Source: Aristolochia californica
Lineage: Eukaryota > Streptophyta > Magnoliopsida > Piperales > Aristolochiaceae
Assembly (NCBI GenBank): GCA_029961685.1
Contig: JARWKL010000005.1
Span: 1,364,001-1,428,000, forward strand
DNA length: 64,000 nucleotides
Direction of reading: 5' to 3'
A program made the translations under genes and the position numbers. The notes under the pieces were generated by a model. The model was not told the DNA's origin. It ran no database searches and saw nothing but the letters and a program-made list of their open reading frames with translations. Positions 10,373 to 20,539 of the stretch are shown here, one piece after another (position 1 is the stretch's first letter; every line of letters starts with the position of its first letter).

Positions 10373-11138
10373 TAGGGGAACGACTATTTTATGTCTTAAC
10401 AATAAGTGCACCGGAACAGTCGGTTACTTAAAAAATAAGTGCATGTGCAGTGAAAACGAATACAAAATGGTGGTAATACCAAAAGTATTCAGTAAAACAA
10501 AAATTTCGCTGGTAATAGCAAAAGTGCACTGGTAATAGCGTAAAATGGTTTTAAATCTGGAAGCAATGAGTTTCCTTAACTTTGATGATGAATTGTAATT
10601 TGAAAGAAGTTGCAGGTCAAGATTGAAATTGGTATATTTTTTTTGTGAGATTGTCAAACAACAGGCTTACTTACTATTTTCTCTTAATTGTGATGTGACC
10701 AGGATTTTATTGTTATTTGTTGCCTCTTTGTTCTGTTGAAGTAATTGCTTATGGGTCACATTGGTTCAGATGGAGTAACAATGAGTGTATTTGGATTGAT
10801 AATATGCTATATTTTACACAGGTTTTCAAATTGCACAGGATCTCATATGATTTTCAGATATTTTATGATACTAAGTGCTAGTCATATGCTAATGAGGAGT
10901 AAATTTTCTTCAGTTTTTTTTTTTATATTATTGATTTAGATGAATTTTGTGGGTAAATTCCATGCAAACCCTCACGAGACATAACTCGTCCACTACTGCA
11001 AAGTAGGGGTTTAATGGCTTGTTGCATGCGCTAAATGCAATCGTGCTCCCTACGAAAGTGGCATTTTGTTTTCCTAGGCTTAATTTTGGTTCGATTGTTG
11101 TTTTGCTAGGGACTAGCAAAGATTTAGGTTTGGGGGTG

Positions 11139-12530
11139 TGATAGATGTCATATTCTGACATGAGAACTAGGTTAATTATAATAGAATAACCTTTATAATT
11201 GTGTTATAGGTGGTTATTTATCAGTTTTCAAATGAAACGTGCATTTATTGAATTTGGCATTAATCATTATCTATATTGCATATTTTTCTCTCTTGAATTC
11301 TATTTCATTGCTTTTAGGGTTTATTTATTCCTTAAATACTTTTTATGGATTCAATTATGGAATTTCAGGAGAATTTTGGTGGAGAAGGAGATATTTACCA
11401 AAATGCCCTTAGTGAAATGGAGGTGATTTTTAGGGCAAATCGTATTAAAACAAAGAAAATCGTATTAAAGGGAAGAGGGGAGCGTTGACGGAAGAGGGGC
11501 ATCGACCAAAACAGAGCACCGGGGGACCGAAACAGGGGAAAACCCGAGAGGAGTTTGCCACTGTCGTTCGTTGCGCCACCGTCATCCACCGTCGTCCGGC
11601 AACCAAGAACAAACCCGAGGAGAGCTCGAGAGAGTCTCCGTCGCGATGAGTTTGACAGTGCCGGTTTTTGCTCGCCAGGCCGAGAGGTGATCCGAGAGGG
11701 CTTCTCCGGTGCCAATTCCGCATTCCGACCATCCTCCGGAGTCGATTACGTATTTCTAACCATTCCCGAAGCTATTCCGACTCTGACCGAGACTCGAGAG
11801 AGCCGGTTAGAGGACTTCAGCTTTGTTTCGTTCTTCATCGGACATCACCTCCGTCCGTCGGCTTCTATCCTTCGTCGCTGGCGTCGTCTCTACCTTCGGC
11901 CACTCACTCTTGCTAACCGAAGCCATCAATTTTGGGAAATTGCAGCACCCGTGAGAACGAGTCTGCTGCCCGAGCGAGAGGAAGGAGAAGGGGAGTGATT
12001 CGTCATTTTGGAATTTAATTTTTTATATAGTTTGAACTTAGGTTTTGAATGTTTATTAAATGTGATTTGATAATTAATGTTTATTAAATGTGATTTGATA
12101 ATTAATGTTTATTGAATATTTGTTTTCCGGATATTTGATTAAATTAGCTAGTTAGGGTAAGATTATAATTTAGGTTGGATTTTCGTATTTTAGTCCGATT
12201 ACTGTCTTTCACTCCCCGAGAGGGGCTAGACCCAAGGATTGAGAAATCGGATCCGTGGTTACGTGGCGCTCGAGAGAGGCACGAATCACCGTAAAATCCA
12301 GAGTTGACGTTTCCTATTATGCAAGAAGTTTACCAGATGATTGCTTAATAATTTAGGATATAATTAGTGTTTAGTTCAGATTAATTCATCATATTTGGTT
12401 AGGCTAGTTGATTGAAGAATACAAAACATTCAGTCCTCCCTGTGGATATGACCCTCGCTTCCCACTAAATTACATGAACGATTCGTACGCTTGCGAAGTA
12501 TAAAAGTTGATGTAATTAAATTTCACATCA
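11139..12530 (+). repeat. 3' LTR of the Athila-type element
   Basis: 1392 bp from TGATAGATG to ACATCA. It carries a 27-bp tandem duplication (AATGTTTATTAAATGTGATT repeated) at about 12047-12105 that the 5' LTR lacks. In the second unit 15 bp near 12121 are missing. Confidence 0.8.
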
Positions 12531-13000
12531 ATCACCATCCCAAGAATCTTCTAAGCTGCACCCAAATTCTTCATGTCAAATTATCTGCTCAACAAAGTCT
12601 TCAACTTGTTCACTTCACTCATACTCTTGGCAACAATCAACATATCATACACATAAAGTAACTGAAAAATAAAAAAATCATCATCAAGGTTTTTCACATA
12701 AACACAACAATCATACTCATACCTTTTGTAGCCAATCCGGATCATGTAAGAGTCAAATCGCTTGTACCATTGCCTCGGAGACTGTTTCAACCCATAAAGT
12801 AGTTTCTTCAAATTACAGACCAAATGTTCCTTTCCAGGGTGACTGAACCCTTCTGGCTACACCAGGTAAATTTGTTCCTCCTAGTCACCATGAAGGAAAG
12901 TTGTATTTAAATCAATCTGCTCCAACTGCATATCTGAATGTGCTACTAACACCAACATTGCCCTGATGGAGGTGTGTCTGCAACGAGACAGATAGGAAAA
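12531..13000 (-). pseudogene. Copia RT core fragment
   Basis: The minus strand reads a Copia reverse transcriptase: DLNTTFLHGD near 12900, EGFSHPGKEHLVCNLKKLLYGLKQS near 12840-12770, then LLYVYDMLIVAKS where an active element has YVDD (here YVYD, so an active-site Asp is changed). In-frame stops occur after LLSR (12581) and after GAA. The frame carries on at 8692 beyond the nested insertion. Confidence 0.8.
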
Positions 13001-13044
13001 AAATAAATAGAAAGAGCGATCTCTAGATTGTCGATCTGATACCA

Positions 13045-13581
13045 TGTTAATTTCATTATTTTCGATTAAAGAAATACATTCAGATTACATCTACATATAA
13101 GGGAACGGATTTTGTTTGAAATTAAAATTACAGATCCGTTATTGTCGGATCATGACCACTGATTCTCGGATTGTAAGACCCATTATGTTCGGATCTTCAA
13201 TAGTATCAAAATGCAACGCAATTGACTTCCGATCGAGCAGTGATCTTGTTTACTGTACAAAGAGAGAAAAGAAATGGAAAAGTTGTATGCGGGAGTGGTG
13301 CTTGAACCTCAAGAGCACATACTTCAGCAGCCCGTGGACGGTGCTAGCATTGATTGCAGCAATTCTCTTTATAGCTCTCACCGGTTTGCAGACTATCTAT
13401 ACAACTCTATCTTACTACACTCCTCGCAAGTGAACAATGAAATTGGATGTGAATTGGGAGCTATAGTCTTGGACTTCTCCCACCTAGAATTCGGTGCCTT
13501 GAAATAGAGTATTCTTGCGTATAGTTGGCCATTGTTGATGGTTAGTTGTGGGTTTATATATTTTTTGTGTTATGCAGAAAA
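13045..13581. other. Unassigned flank, possibly the 5' LTR of the minus-strand Copia relic
   Basis: Starts TGTTAATTTC directly after the putative primer site, which is where a minus-strand 5' LTR should lie, but it shows no match to the LTR at 7537-7783. Open frames of 77-105 codons occur on the + strand (13116-13507) with no recognised domain. Confidence 0.35.
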
Positions 13582-15029
13582 ATGGATAAGAGTTGGATAA
13601 AAATTGTTCGCAAAATTGAAGAATATAACAAAGGGATTGAGAGTTTTATGGGTACGCCTTACACCAAATGTGTGGTAGAGTAAGACAATAAGATGTGTTT
13701 TCTATGTAGAGTGTGTGCTAATAACTTATTTTGAGATGTATGCCTAATAGAAGATCACTTGTTTGTGAACGAGAAGTTGTCGAGCTAAGCAAGAGAAGAA
13801 AAATAAGAGGTTGACAAGGTGGGGAAAAAAGAAATGTAGATATATATTGTTGTTAGACAATAATGAATTTGAATATTGATTTCAAGGGTCTATAACTTTT
13901 CTTTTTGAAAAGTTATTTATTTCAAACATTTGTCGTGTTGTTATTTTTTTAAAAACAAGATTATTGTTGTTGCAAACATACTCCATATGCAAGTTCATAT
14001 GATTTGATACCTTCTCATCTACCTAGATTATTGTTGTATCAGCTCATGAGATGGATTCGATGGAGACAGCCACCATCTGAGATGCATGATAGTGAGTTCC
14101 TTGAGGGGGGGATAAAAGTCAACTAATTATTATCACTCATTTCTGTTAAATTATATTTTTCTATTAGTAATTTAAGTTTTGCATATATAAATATATTCAC
14201 ACCATCGCCTTCCACATCATCTCCATCCACATCGTTTCCATTTGTTTCCTCACATACAAGGTGATCACAAGGCTTGATCAAGAGGATCCTGGTGGAGAGT
14301 TTGGAGATTTGTATAGGACGGCATTGAAACCCTATAGTCCACTTTTCACTCATTGATTGGGTCATATCTTGAGAACTCATATAGAGGTGAAGGTGGAAAT
14401 GTTCAAAGCCTACACCGAAGATCGGTTAACTTGTGTGTATTCTTATATTGAGGTAATGTTACCAATTACTCAATTAAAATTACTCTTTTTACTTTTTTTA
14501 GCTTATAATGTTAAGTTTGATAATATTTTGTGTTATAAGAGAAGTTTAATGTTTATATGCATAGTAATGCGGAGGCATGAGCAATCGTGCATTCTATACT
14601 TGGTGATGCATTTCAACAACATTGGATTTCTATGCACGCCTAATTTAGAGAATGTGAAGGTTACCCGCTAGCATGTCCATTCCTTGTAGAGGGGTTTAGG
14701 TGGACTGGTGGTTTTGAAGAACAGTATGTAAGTGAAATTATATTATTTTCTTTTTTTATAAATAATACGTTTTATTTTAAGAAAAAAAATTATAAATGTC
14801 TTGTGTTATTTTTCACAGAAGGAGATGCATCAATTGCTACAAGAGGTACAAGAGGCTGGTGAGCTGGTTAATGAGAGTGTCATTGTTCGTCGAGTTCGTG
14901 GAGTTAGGTCAGGTTACATTAAGGGGTTGGGTTTATCTCAACCGCCAATAGTGAGGATAGCCCGACCAATCTTCAGCTCGATCAACTGCACATACAGAGG
15001 ATGATTTGTAGGAATCTAAAGAAGTATTG
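13582..15029 (+). pseudogene. CACTA (En/Spm) transposase relic with Transposase-associated domain
   Basis: From the ATG at 13582 the frame reads MDKSWIK, then EEYNKGIESFMG, then CFLCRVCANNL and IEDHLFVNEKL. This is the pattern of the plant transposase-associated domain (Pfam PF13963), which sits at the N-terminus of CACTA tnpD-like transposases. TAA, TGA and TAA stops break it. Further blocks follow near 14270-14455 (LDQEDPGGEFGDLY, ILRTHIEVKVE) and 14825-14990 (LLQEVQEAG, SGYIKGLGLSQPP). The right end is cut by the Copia insertion at 15030. Compared with 696-1560 it lacks about 400 bp around the GSKSF block. A second relic of the same family starts at 26716. Confidence 0.65.
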
Positions 15030-15034
15030 TCTTA

Positions 15035-15245
15035 TATTAGAATGTATTTACTTAATTCATTATTTCATTAATTCATTTTTATGTAATGAGTGTATTTTAC
15101 TATTTTGCCCATTACTCTTTAAAACCCCATCTGTATCCTGTAAATCGATGGAATGATAATTTTAATTTGACTCTCGTTTTCATCTTCCCGACTGTGTCTC
15201 CCGACGACAGAGCTCAACGGCTCTTTGCCATTCGAGGTTCTAACA
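15035..15245 (+). repeat. 5' LTR of Copia element
   Basis: 211 bp, TATTAGAATG to GGTTCTAACA. The outer ends pair as an imperfect inverted repeat; the usual leading TG is TA in both LTRs. Confidence 0.9.
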
Positions 15246-15257
15246 TGGTATCAGAGC
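15246..15257 (+). promoter_or_regulatory. Primer binding site
   Basis: TGGTATCAGAGC directly after the LTR is the standard Copia site complementary to the 3' end of plant initiator methionine tRNA. Confidence 0.92.
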
Positions 15258-15830
15258 GGATGATCCGCCATTGCTGATTTCCTTTCCGACAACAGCCCTC
15301 CCTTTCCCTTTTCGGCTATCGTTTTCCTACGGTTTCGCCATTATTTCCAACAAAGGGGTTTCCGCCCTCTGTTCGGATGGGACTCTGCGATTCAAGCTAT
15401 TGGGAGGCTCTTCTGGTATTTCCGGCGTCTTACTTCCAATGGTTATTCCCGGCAAAGAGGTTAGCTTCCGTTCCCATTTATTTTTTCTCTGGATTCCGTC
15501 GCCGAGAGGTTGTTTTTTCTCTTCCTGCGTTCGTTTTCTGGTTTTTGGACACCGATTTTGGGCGTCTTCCTTGATTCCTAGAAGAGACATCTTTTTCGGC
15601 GCCAAGAGGGTCGCCAAGAGCTGGTACTTCTTCTGGCCTTCTCTAGTTGGCCGAGAGCTGGATCTCGAGGTTGGTATCATCTCGAGGGCAGTGGTCATTT
15701 TTGGGTATTTTCTGTGGATTATTCTTGCTCGAATTTTTTTTCGAGCTCGCTGGTGGATTCTGAAGTCGCGGAAACGGATTTGATTTATTTTGAAGATCTT
15801 TGGTGGCAGATCTGATAAAAAAAAAATTCC
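15258..15830 (+). other. Copia leader with lost gag N-terminus
   Basis: About 570 bp between primer site and the first gag residues. In intact relatives gag opens with ~50-60 residues before the KNKVGFVDGS block. Here that block follows a run of A and TTCCGTGAAG with no ATG, so the gag start appears deleted. Pyrimidine-rich frames here are not recognisable. Confidence 0.6.
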
Positions 15831-18800
15831 GTGAAGAACAAAGTCGGTTTTGTCGATGGCTCCATTCTTGAACCTCCCAGTGCTGATCCTATTCTGCTCA
15901 ACTCCTGGACCCAGAACAACAATATGGTTATCTCTTGGATCTTAAATTCCGTCTCTAAGGAACTTTCTGCGAGTGTTATCTTTGCTACATTTGCCCGAGA
16001 AATTTGGCTCGATCTTCGGGATCGTTTTCAACAGCGGAACGGCCCTCGTATTTTTCAGCTTAAACGGGAATTGATGAACTTGCGTCAAGACAAGGATTCA
16101 GTTAGTACTTATTTTACCAAATTGAAAACCATTTGGGAAGAACTGCGCAACTACCGTCCTCATTGTTCTTGTGGGAAATGCTCTTGCGGTGGCATTGCGA
16201 ATCTTAATGATCACCACGATATGGAGTGTATCATGTCCTTCTTAATGGGCCTTGATGACTCTTTCTCCCATGTTCGTGGTCAGTTGCTCCTCATGGATCT
16301 GATGCCCCCTCTTAACCGTGTTTTTTCTCTGGTTGTCCAAGAGGAACAACAACGACGAACTATCCATGCCTCGGGTTCGAATGCTCCCATTGACACAATG
16401 ACGTTTGCAGTTAAATCTGACAAGACAGAGGTTAGTAAATCTGGGAACAACAACGACAGAGGTTACAATGCTCCACGCCCTCCGCCTTACCATACTTCCC
16501 GGAGTCAAAATTCCAGTGCTCCTCGGAATCAAAACAAGGACAAGTATTACTGTACCCACTGCAAGATTACTGGCCATACCATCTCTCGTTGCTTCAAGCT
16601 CCATGGCTATCCGTCTGGATCTACATTCAACACCAAGCAAAATTCTCCTGCTGCTGTTCATCAAGTTTCCCTTGCTGATGCTCGCCCTGGTTCTTCTTCT
16701 GTCGGGGGTTTTATTCAGAATCTGGACCTCACTCAATGTCAACAGCTCATATCCATGCTTTCTACCCAACTGAGTAGCTCAGCAACGGTCACCACAGCTC
16801 CAGACTCTTCTACATCGAGTTGCTTGGCAGGTACTTGTTTTTCTGTATCCTTACGTTCTCTAAGTTCTTCCACTCCATTCTGGATTGTCGACTCCGGAGC
16901 TACTCGACATATATGCTCTCAAGCTCATGTTTTTATCTCCTTGCATGCTATTCCTCATACTACTGTTACCTTGCCAGATAATTCTCATCTTTTGGTCCGT
17001 TTTGCTGGTGATATTAAATTACATTTTCACCTTATACTTAAAGACGTACTATTTGTTCCTCCATTCAAATTCAACTTAATCTCTGTTAGTGCTTTAGTTA
17101 CTGCTTCTGGCCTTACAGTAAGTTTCTTTCCTGATTGTTTTGTTATCCAGGATCTCTCCACCCAGCAGACGATTGGCAAGGGTGACAAAGTTCAAGATCT
17201 TTATGTCCTCCGTGCTCAACATTTGCCCTCTGCTTCTCATGTTTTTGTTAGCAATGTTTCTGCCCATGTTTGGCATAATAGGCTAGGACACATTTCTTTC
17301 AAGCGACTTGATTTTTTGAAGGATCAGTTGCACTGTGATGTAACTAGATTACACAAAACAGATCCTTGTTATATTTGTCCTCTTGCTAAACAACGTAGAC
17401 TATCTTTTGAATCTCATAATCATTTATCAAAATTTCCTTTTGATCTTGTGCACTGTGATATTTGGGGACCATATCAAACTGTCTCTTATACTGGCCATCG
17501 TTTTTTCTTAACTCTTGTTGATGATTGTACTCGATTTACTTGGATTTATCTACTGAAGACTAAATCTGACGCTATTTCTGTGATACTGCATTTTTTTAAC
17601 ATGGTTTCTACGCAGTTTAATGCCAAAATAAAAAAAATTTGATCTGATAATGCCCCTGAGTTATCCTTTGTTGATTTTTTTCACGCTCACGACGTTTTGC
17701 ACCAGTTTTCCTGTGTTGAACGGCCTCAACAAAACTCGGTTGCTGAAAGAAAACATCAACACGTTTTGAATGTGGCTCGGTCCTTGTTTTTTCAATCACG
17801 CATTTTTGTCTCTTTTTGGACCGAGTGTATTCTCACTGCGGCTTTCTTGATTAATAAAACTCCTTCTCCCCTCTTGCAACACAACACACCCTTTCATTTG
17901 CTCTACAACCACTCTCCTGATTATTCCCTCTTTCGTGTTTTTGGTTGTTTAGCTTTTGTTTCCACCTTAGCTGTTCATCGCCCCAAGTTCCACCCACATG
18001 CTCGGGTTTGTGTTTTTCTTGGTTATCCAGCTGGTGTGAAAGGTTATAAATTCTATGATGTTGAGATTCACTAAGTTTTTCTTTCAAGAGATGCCGTGTT
18101 CCATGAAGAAGTTTTCCCTTTTCATACTATTACCAGTTCAACTCAACTTACTGACCCCTTTCCTGATTTCGTTCTGCCTCATTCCTCCCTCCACACTCCG
18201 CCTTTTCCTGACCTTGATTCTTCCCCCCTTCATGATTCTCCAGTTATTCCTGGTGTTCCAGTTGATGATCCCTCCCCTCCTACTCTTCCTACACTTGTTC
18301 CTTCCTCCTCCGCTGTTGCTCCTCTTCGAACATCTACTAGGGCGACTCATCCACCTCGTTACCTGCAGGATTATCACTGCAATTTAATTACAGGCTCTTC
18401 ATCCTCTGCTTCATCCCGTACGTCTTATCCAATCTCTAATTCCATTTCTTACCATGCCCTTTTTGATTCGTACATAAATTTTATACTCACCCTATCTTCT
18501 CAAGTTGAACCTCAGTACTATCACCAAGCCGTGAAATGTCCTGACTGGAAGTTGGCTATGCGTGATGAATTGGCCGCCCTGGAAGCCAACAATACCTGGA
18601 CCGTCACTCCTCTACCTCCTGATAAACATACCATTGGCTGCAAATGGGTCTATAAAATCAAACTTAATTCTGATGGCTCTATTGAGCGATATAAGGCTCA
18701 TTTGGTAGCTAAAGGCTACACTCAACAAGAGGGTTTGGACTTTGTTGACACTTTCTCTCCAGTGGCCAAATTAGTCACTATGAAGGTTCTTCTTGCCCTT

Positions 18801-20060
18801 GCTGCTTCTCACGGTTGGCATCTCGCTCAACTTGATGTCAACAACGCCTTTTTACATGGTGATCTTTTTCAAGAAATCTATATGGATCTTCCTCTTGGCT
18901 ACCTTCGACAGGGGGAGTCCTCTCCCTCTCCCACCAAACTCGTTTGCAAGCTTCACAAGTCCCTTTATGGCCTCAAACAAGCTTCGTGGCAATGGTATTC
19001 CAAATTTTCTCATGTTTTAATCAGTTTTGGCTTTCTCCAATCGAAATCTGATTACTCTCTCTTCACCAAAGGTCATGGTTCCTCCTTTGTTGCCCTATTG
19101 GTTTATGTGGATGATATCATCCTAACTGGTCCTTCCTCTAGTGTTATTAATGAGCTAAAACATTTTCTGCATACTCAGTTCAAGCTCAAGGATCTTGGTT
19201 GTCTTAAGCACTTCCTTGGTCTTGAAATTGCTCACTCCAAGACTGGTATTGTGCTTTCTCAACGTCATTACACCTTACAATTACTTGAAGACTCAGGTTA
19301 CCTAGCTTGTAAACCTACTCGTGTTCCCATGGATCCCAAACTTAATTTAACTGCCACTGACGGTGACCTGCTTCCTGATATAACCCACTATCGGCGGCTT
19401 ATTGGGAAACAACTTTACCCCACTTTATCTCGTCCCGACATTACCTTTGCCATTCACAAGCTCACTCAATTTGTGGCCCAACCCCGCCTTCCTCATCTCC
19501 AGGCAGTACATCACCTACTTCGCTATCTCAAGACCAGTCCTGGTCAAGGTTTGTTGTTTTCTTCTATTTCTTCCTTGCAGGTACGCGCCTACTCTGATAC
19601 TGATTGGGGATCATGCCTTGATTCTCGCCGCTCTACTACCGGCTTTTGCATCTTCATTGGTGATTCTTTGGTCTCCTGGAAGGCCAAAAAGCAGACCACC
19701 GTCTCTCGCTCCTCCGCCGAAGCTGAATATAGAGCACTTTCTTCAACTGCCAGTGAACTTATTTGGTTACAACAACTGCTTCAAGATTTTCACGTCAAAG
19801 TCGACTCTCCTGCGTTGCTATACTGTGACAATCAAGTTGTGATACATATTGCTTCTAACCCTACATTTCATGAGCGTACCAAACACATTGAGATCGATTG
19901 CCATTTTGTTCGTGAACGGGTTACTTCGGGCGTCCTCAAGTTACTTCCCATTCGTTCTCCATACCAGTTAGCTGACATATTCACTAAACCTCTTCCCTCT
20001 ACTCACTTTTTTTCTTTATTGTCCAAGATGGCTATCAAGGACATTTATAAGCCACCTTGA
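15831..20060 (+). pseudogene. Copia gag-pol, broken by two nonsense codons
   Basis: A single frame covers gag (KNKVGFVDGS onward), CCHC zinc knuckle (residues 241-254, counted from 15831), protease DSGA (354-357), pre-integrase WHNRLGH, integrase D543 and then D606/E639, RT with YVDD near 19110, and RNase H (SWKAKKQTTVSRSSAEAEY, LYCDNQ). TGA at 17640-17642 stops translation just before the second integrase Asp. TAA at 18072-18074 replaces an expected Gln codon in DVETHQVF. With the missing gag N-terminus this copy is inactive. The second unit lacks the TGA. The wording and short LTRs suggest the Ale/Retrofit lineage, not tested. Confidence 0.9.
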
Positions 20061-20067
20061 GGGGGAG

Positions 20068-20276
20068 TATTAGAATGTATTTACTTAATTCATTATTTCA
20101 TTAATTCATTTTTATGTAATGAGTGTATTTTACTATTTTGCCCCTTACTCTTTAAAACCCCATCTGTATCCTGTAAATCTACGGAATGATAATTTTAATT
20201 TGACTCTCGTTTTTGTCTTCCCGACTGTCTCCCGATGACAGAGCTCAACGGCTCTTTGCCATTCGAGGTTCTAACA
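20068..20276 (+). repeat. 3' LTR of Copia element
   Basis: 209 bp, same ends as the 5' LTR; lacks a GT dinucleotide and differs at about six sites, for example ATCTACGG instead of ATCGATGG. Confidence 0.9.
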
Positions 20277-20281
20277 TCTTC

Positions 20282-20402
20282 GGAGGTCGCCTTATCGATT
20301 CTGGTAGAAACAAAATTTGATAAGTCACAACCGCTCTCTGCAATTTATTGTAAATTCGACGAATCTAAGCGGAATGGTCTACTACTACCTCCAATTTTCA
20401 TT

Positions 20403-20442
<40 letters not shown>

Positions 20443-20539
20443 GCGGTGACAACGAGAGAATCCATTCAGATAAGCATCGTTAAGGGTAGAAACTAAATAG
20501 ATAGCTACAGATTCGCAGGCCCCATGTGGAATTTACAGG
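20282..20539. other. Gene B 3' flank with an (AT)17 microsatellite
   Basis: Short spacer between the Copia insertion and the gene B stop codon. It contains 34 bp of pure AT repeat at 20405-20438, the same length in the second unit. This is where the gene B 3' UTR should lie on the minus strand, so the Copia element ends about 260 bp from the coding sequence. Confidence 0.7.

Larger units (their letters stand above)
8693..12530 (+). mobile_element. Athila-type LTR element, deletion derivative without coding region
   Basis: LTR starts are TGATAGATG at 8693 and at 11139. The 3' LTR ends ACATCA at 12530 and the element is flanked by a perfect 5-bp duplication, ATCAC (8688-8692 and 12531-12535). 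A purine tract, TTTGGGGGTG, lies at 11129-11138. The 5' LTR stops short near 10050 and joins directly to 3' internal sequence through shared ATTTC, so the LTR tail, primer site, gag and pol are gone. The internal remnant (10055-11138) carries the conserved TTGAGGACAATGTCAGG block and a G-run at 10349-10372. A related element with a recognisable integrase piece is at 29049-34616, which gives the family. Confidence 0.85.
7537..13044 (-). mobile_element. Minus-strand Copia relic, internally deleted and split by an Athila-type element
   Basis: A decayed Copia element on the minus strand. Its 3' LTR appears to be 7537-7783 (starting TGTTGAAGCA on the minus strand), preceded by a purine tract AAGGTGGAGAT. 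RNase H and the end of RT lie at 7873-8692, and the RT core lies at 12531-about 13000. TGGTATCAGATC on the minus strand at 13044-13033 looks like a primer site. Gag, protease and integrase are missing. The sequence beyond the primer site (13045 on) does not match the LTR at 7537-7783, so the two ends may come from different elements. The RT is interrupted at ATCAC by the element at 8693-12530. Confidence 0.65.
15035..20276 (+). mobile_element. Nearly full-length Copia retrotransposon (unit 1)
   Basis: 5' LTR 15035-15245, primer site TGGTATCAGAGC (initiator Met tRNA) 15246-15257, gag-pol 15831-20060, purine tract TGAGGGGGAG 20058-20067, 3' LTR 20068-20276. The target duplicates are TCTTA (15030-15034) and TCTTC (20277-20281). 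The copy in the second unit has TCTTC on both sides, so the mismatch is a later change in this unit. The LTRs differ by about six substitutions and one 2-bp indel over ~210 bp (counted by eye). It is inserted into a CACTA relic, downstream of gene B and in the opposite orientation. Confidence 0.92.

Noticed and set aside
13116..13507. Two overlapping + strand frames with a hydrophobic segment
   Set aside because: No family recognised, no promoter or splice context, and the region lies where a Copia LTR is expected.
16242..16769. 175-codon minus-strand frame within Copia gag
   Set aside because: Antisense shadow of gag; translation is low in information and has no homologous feel.
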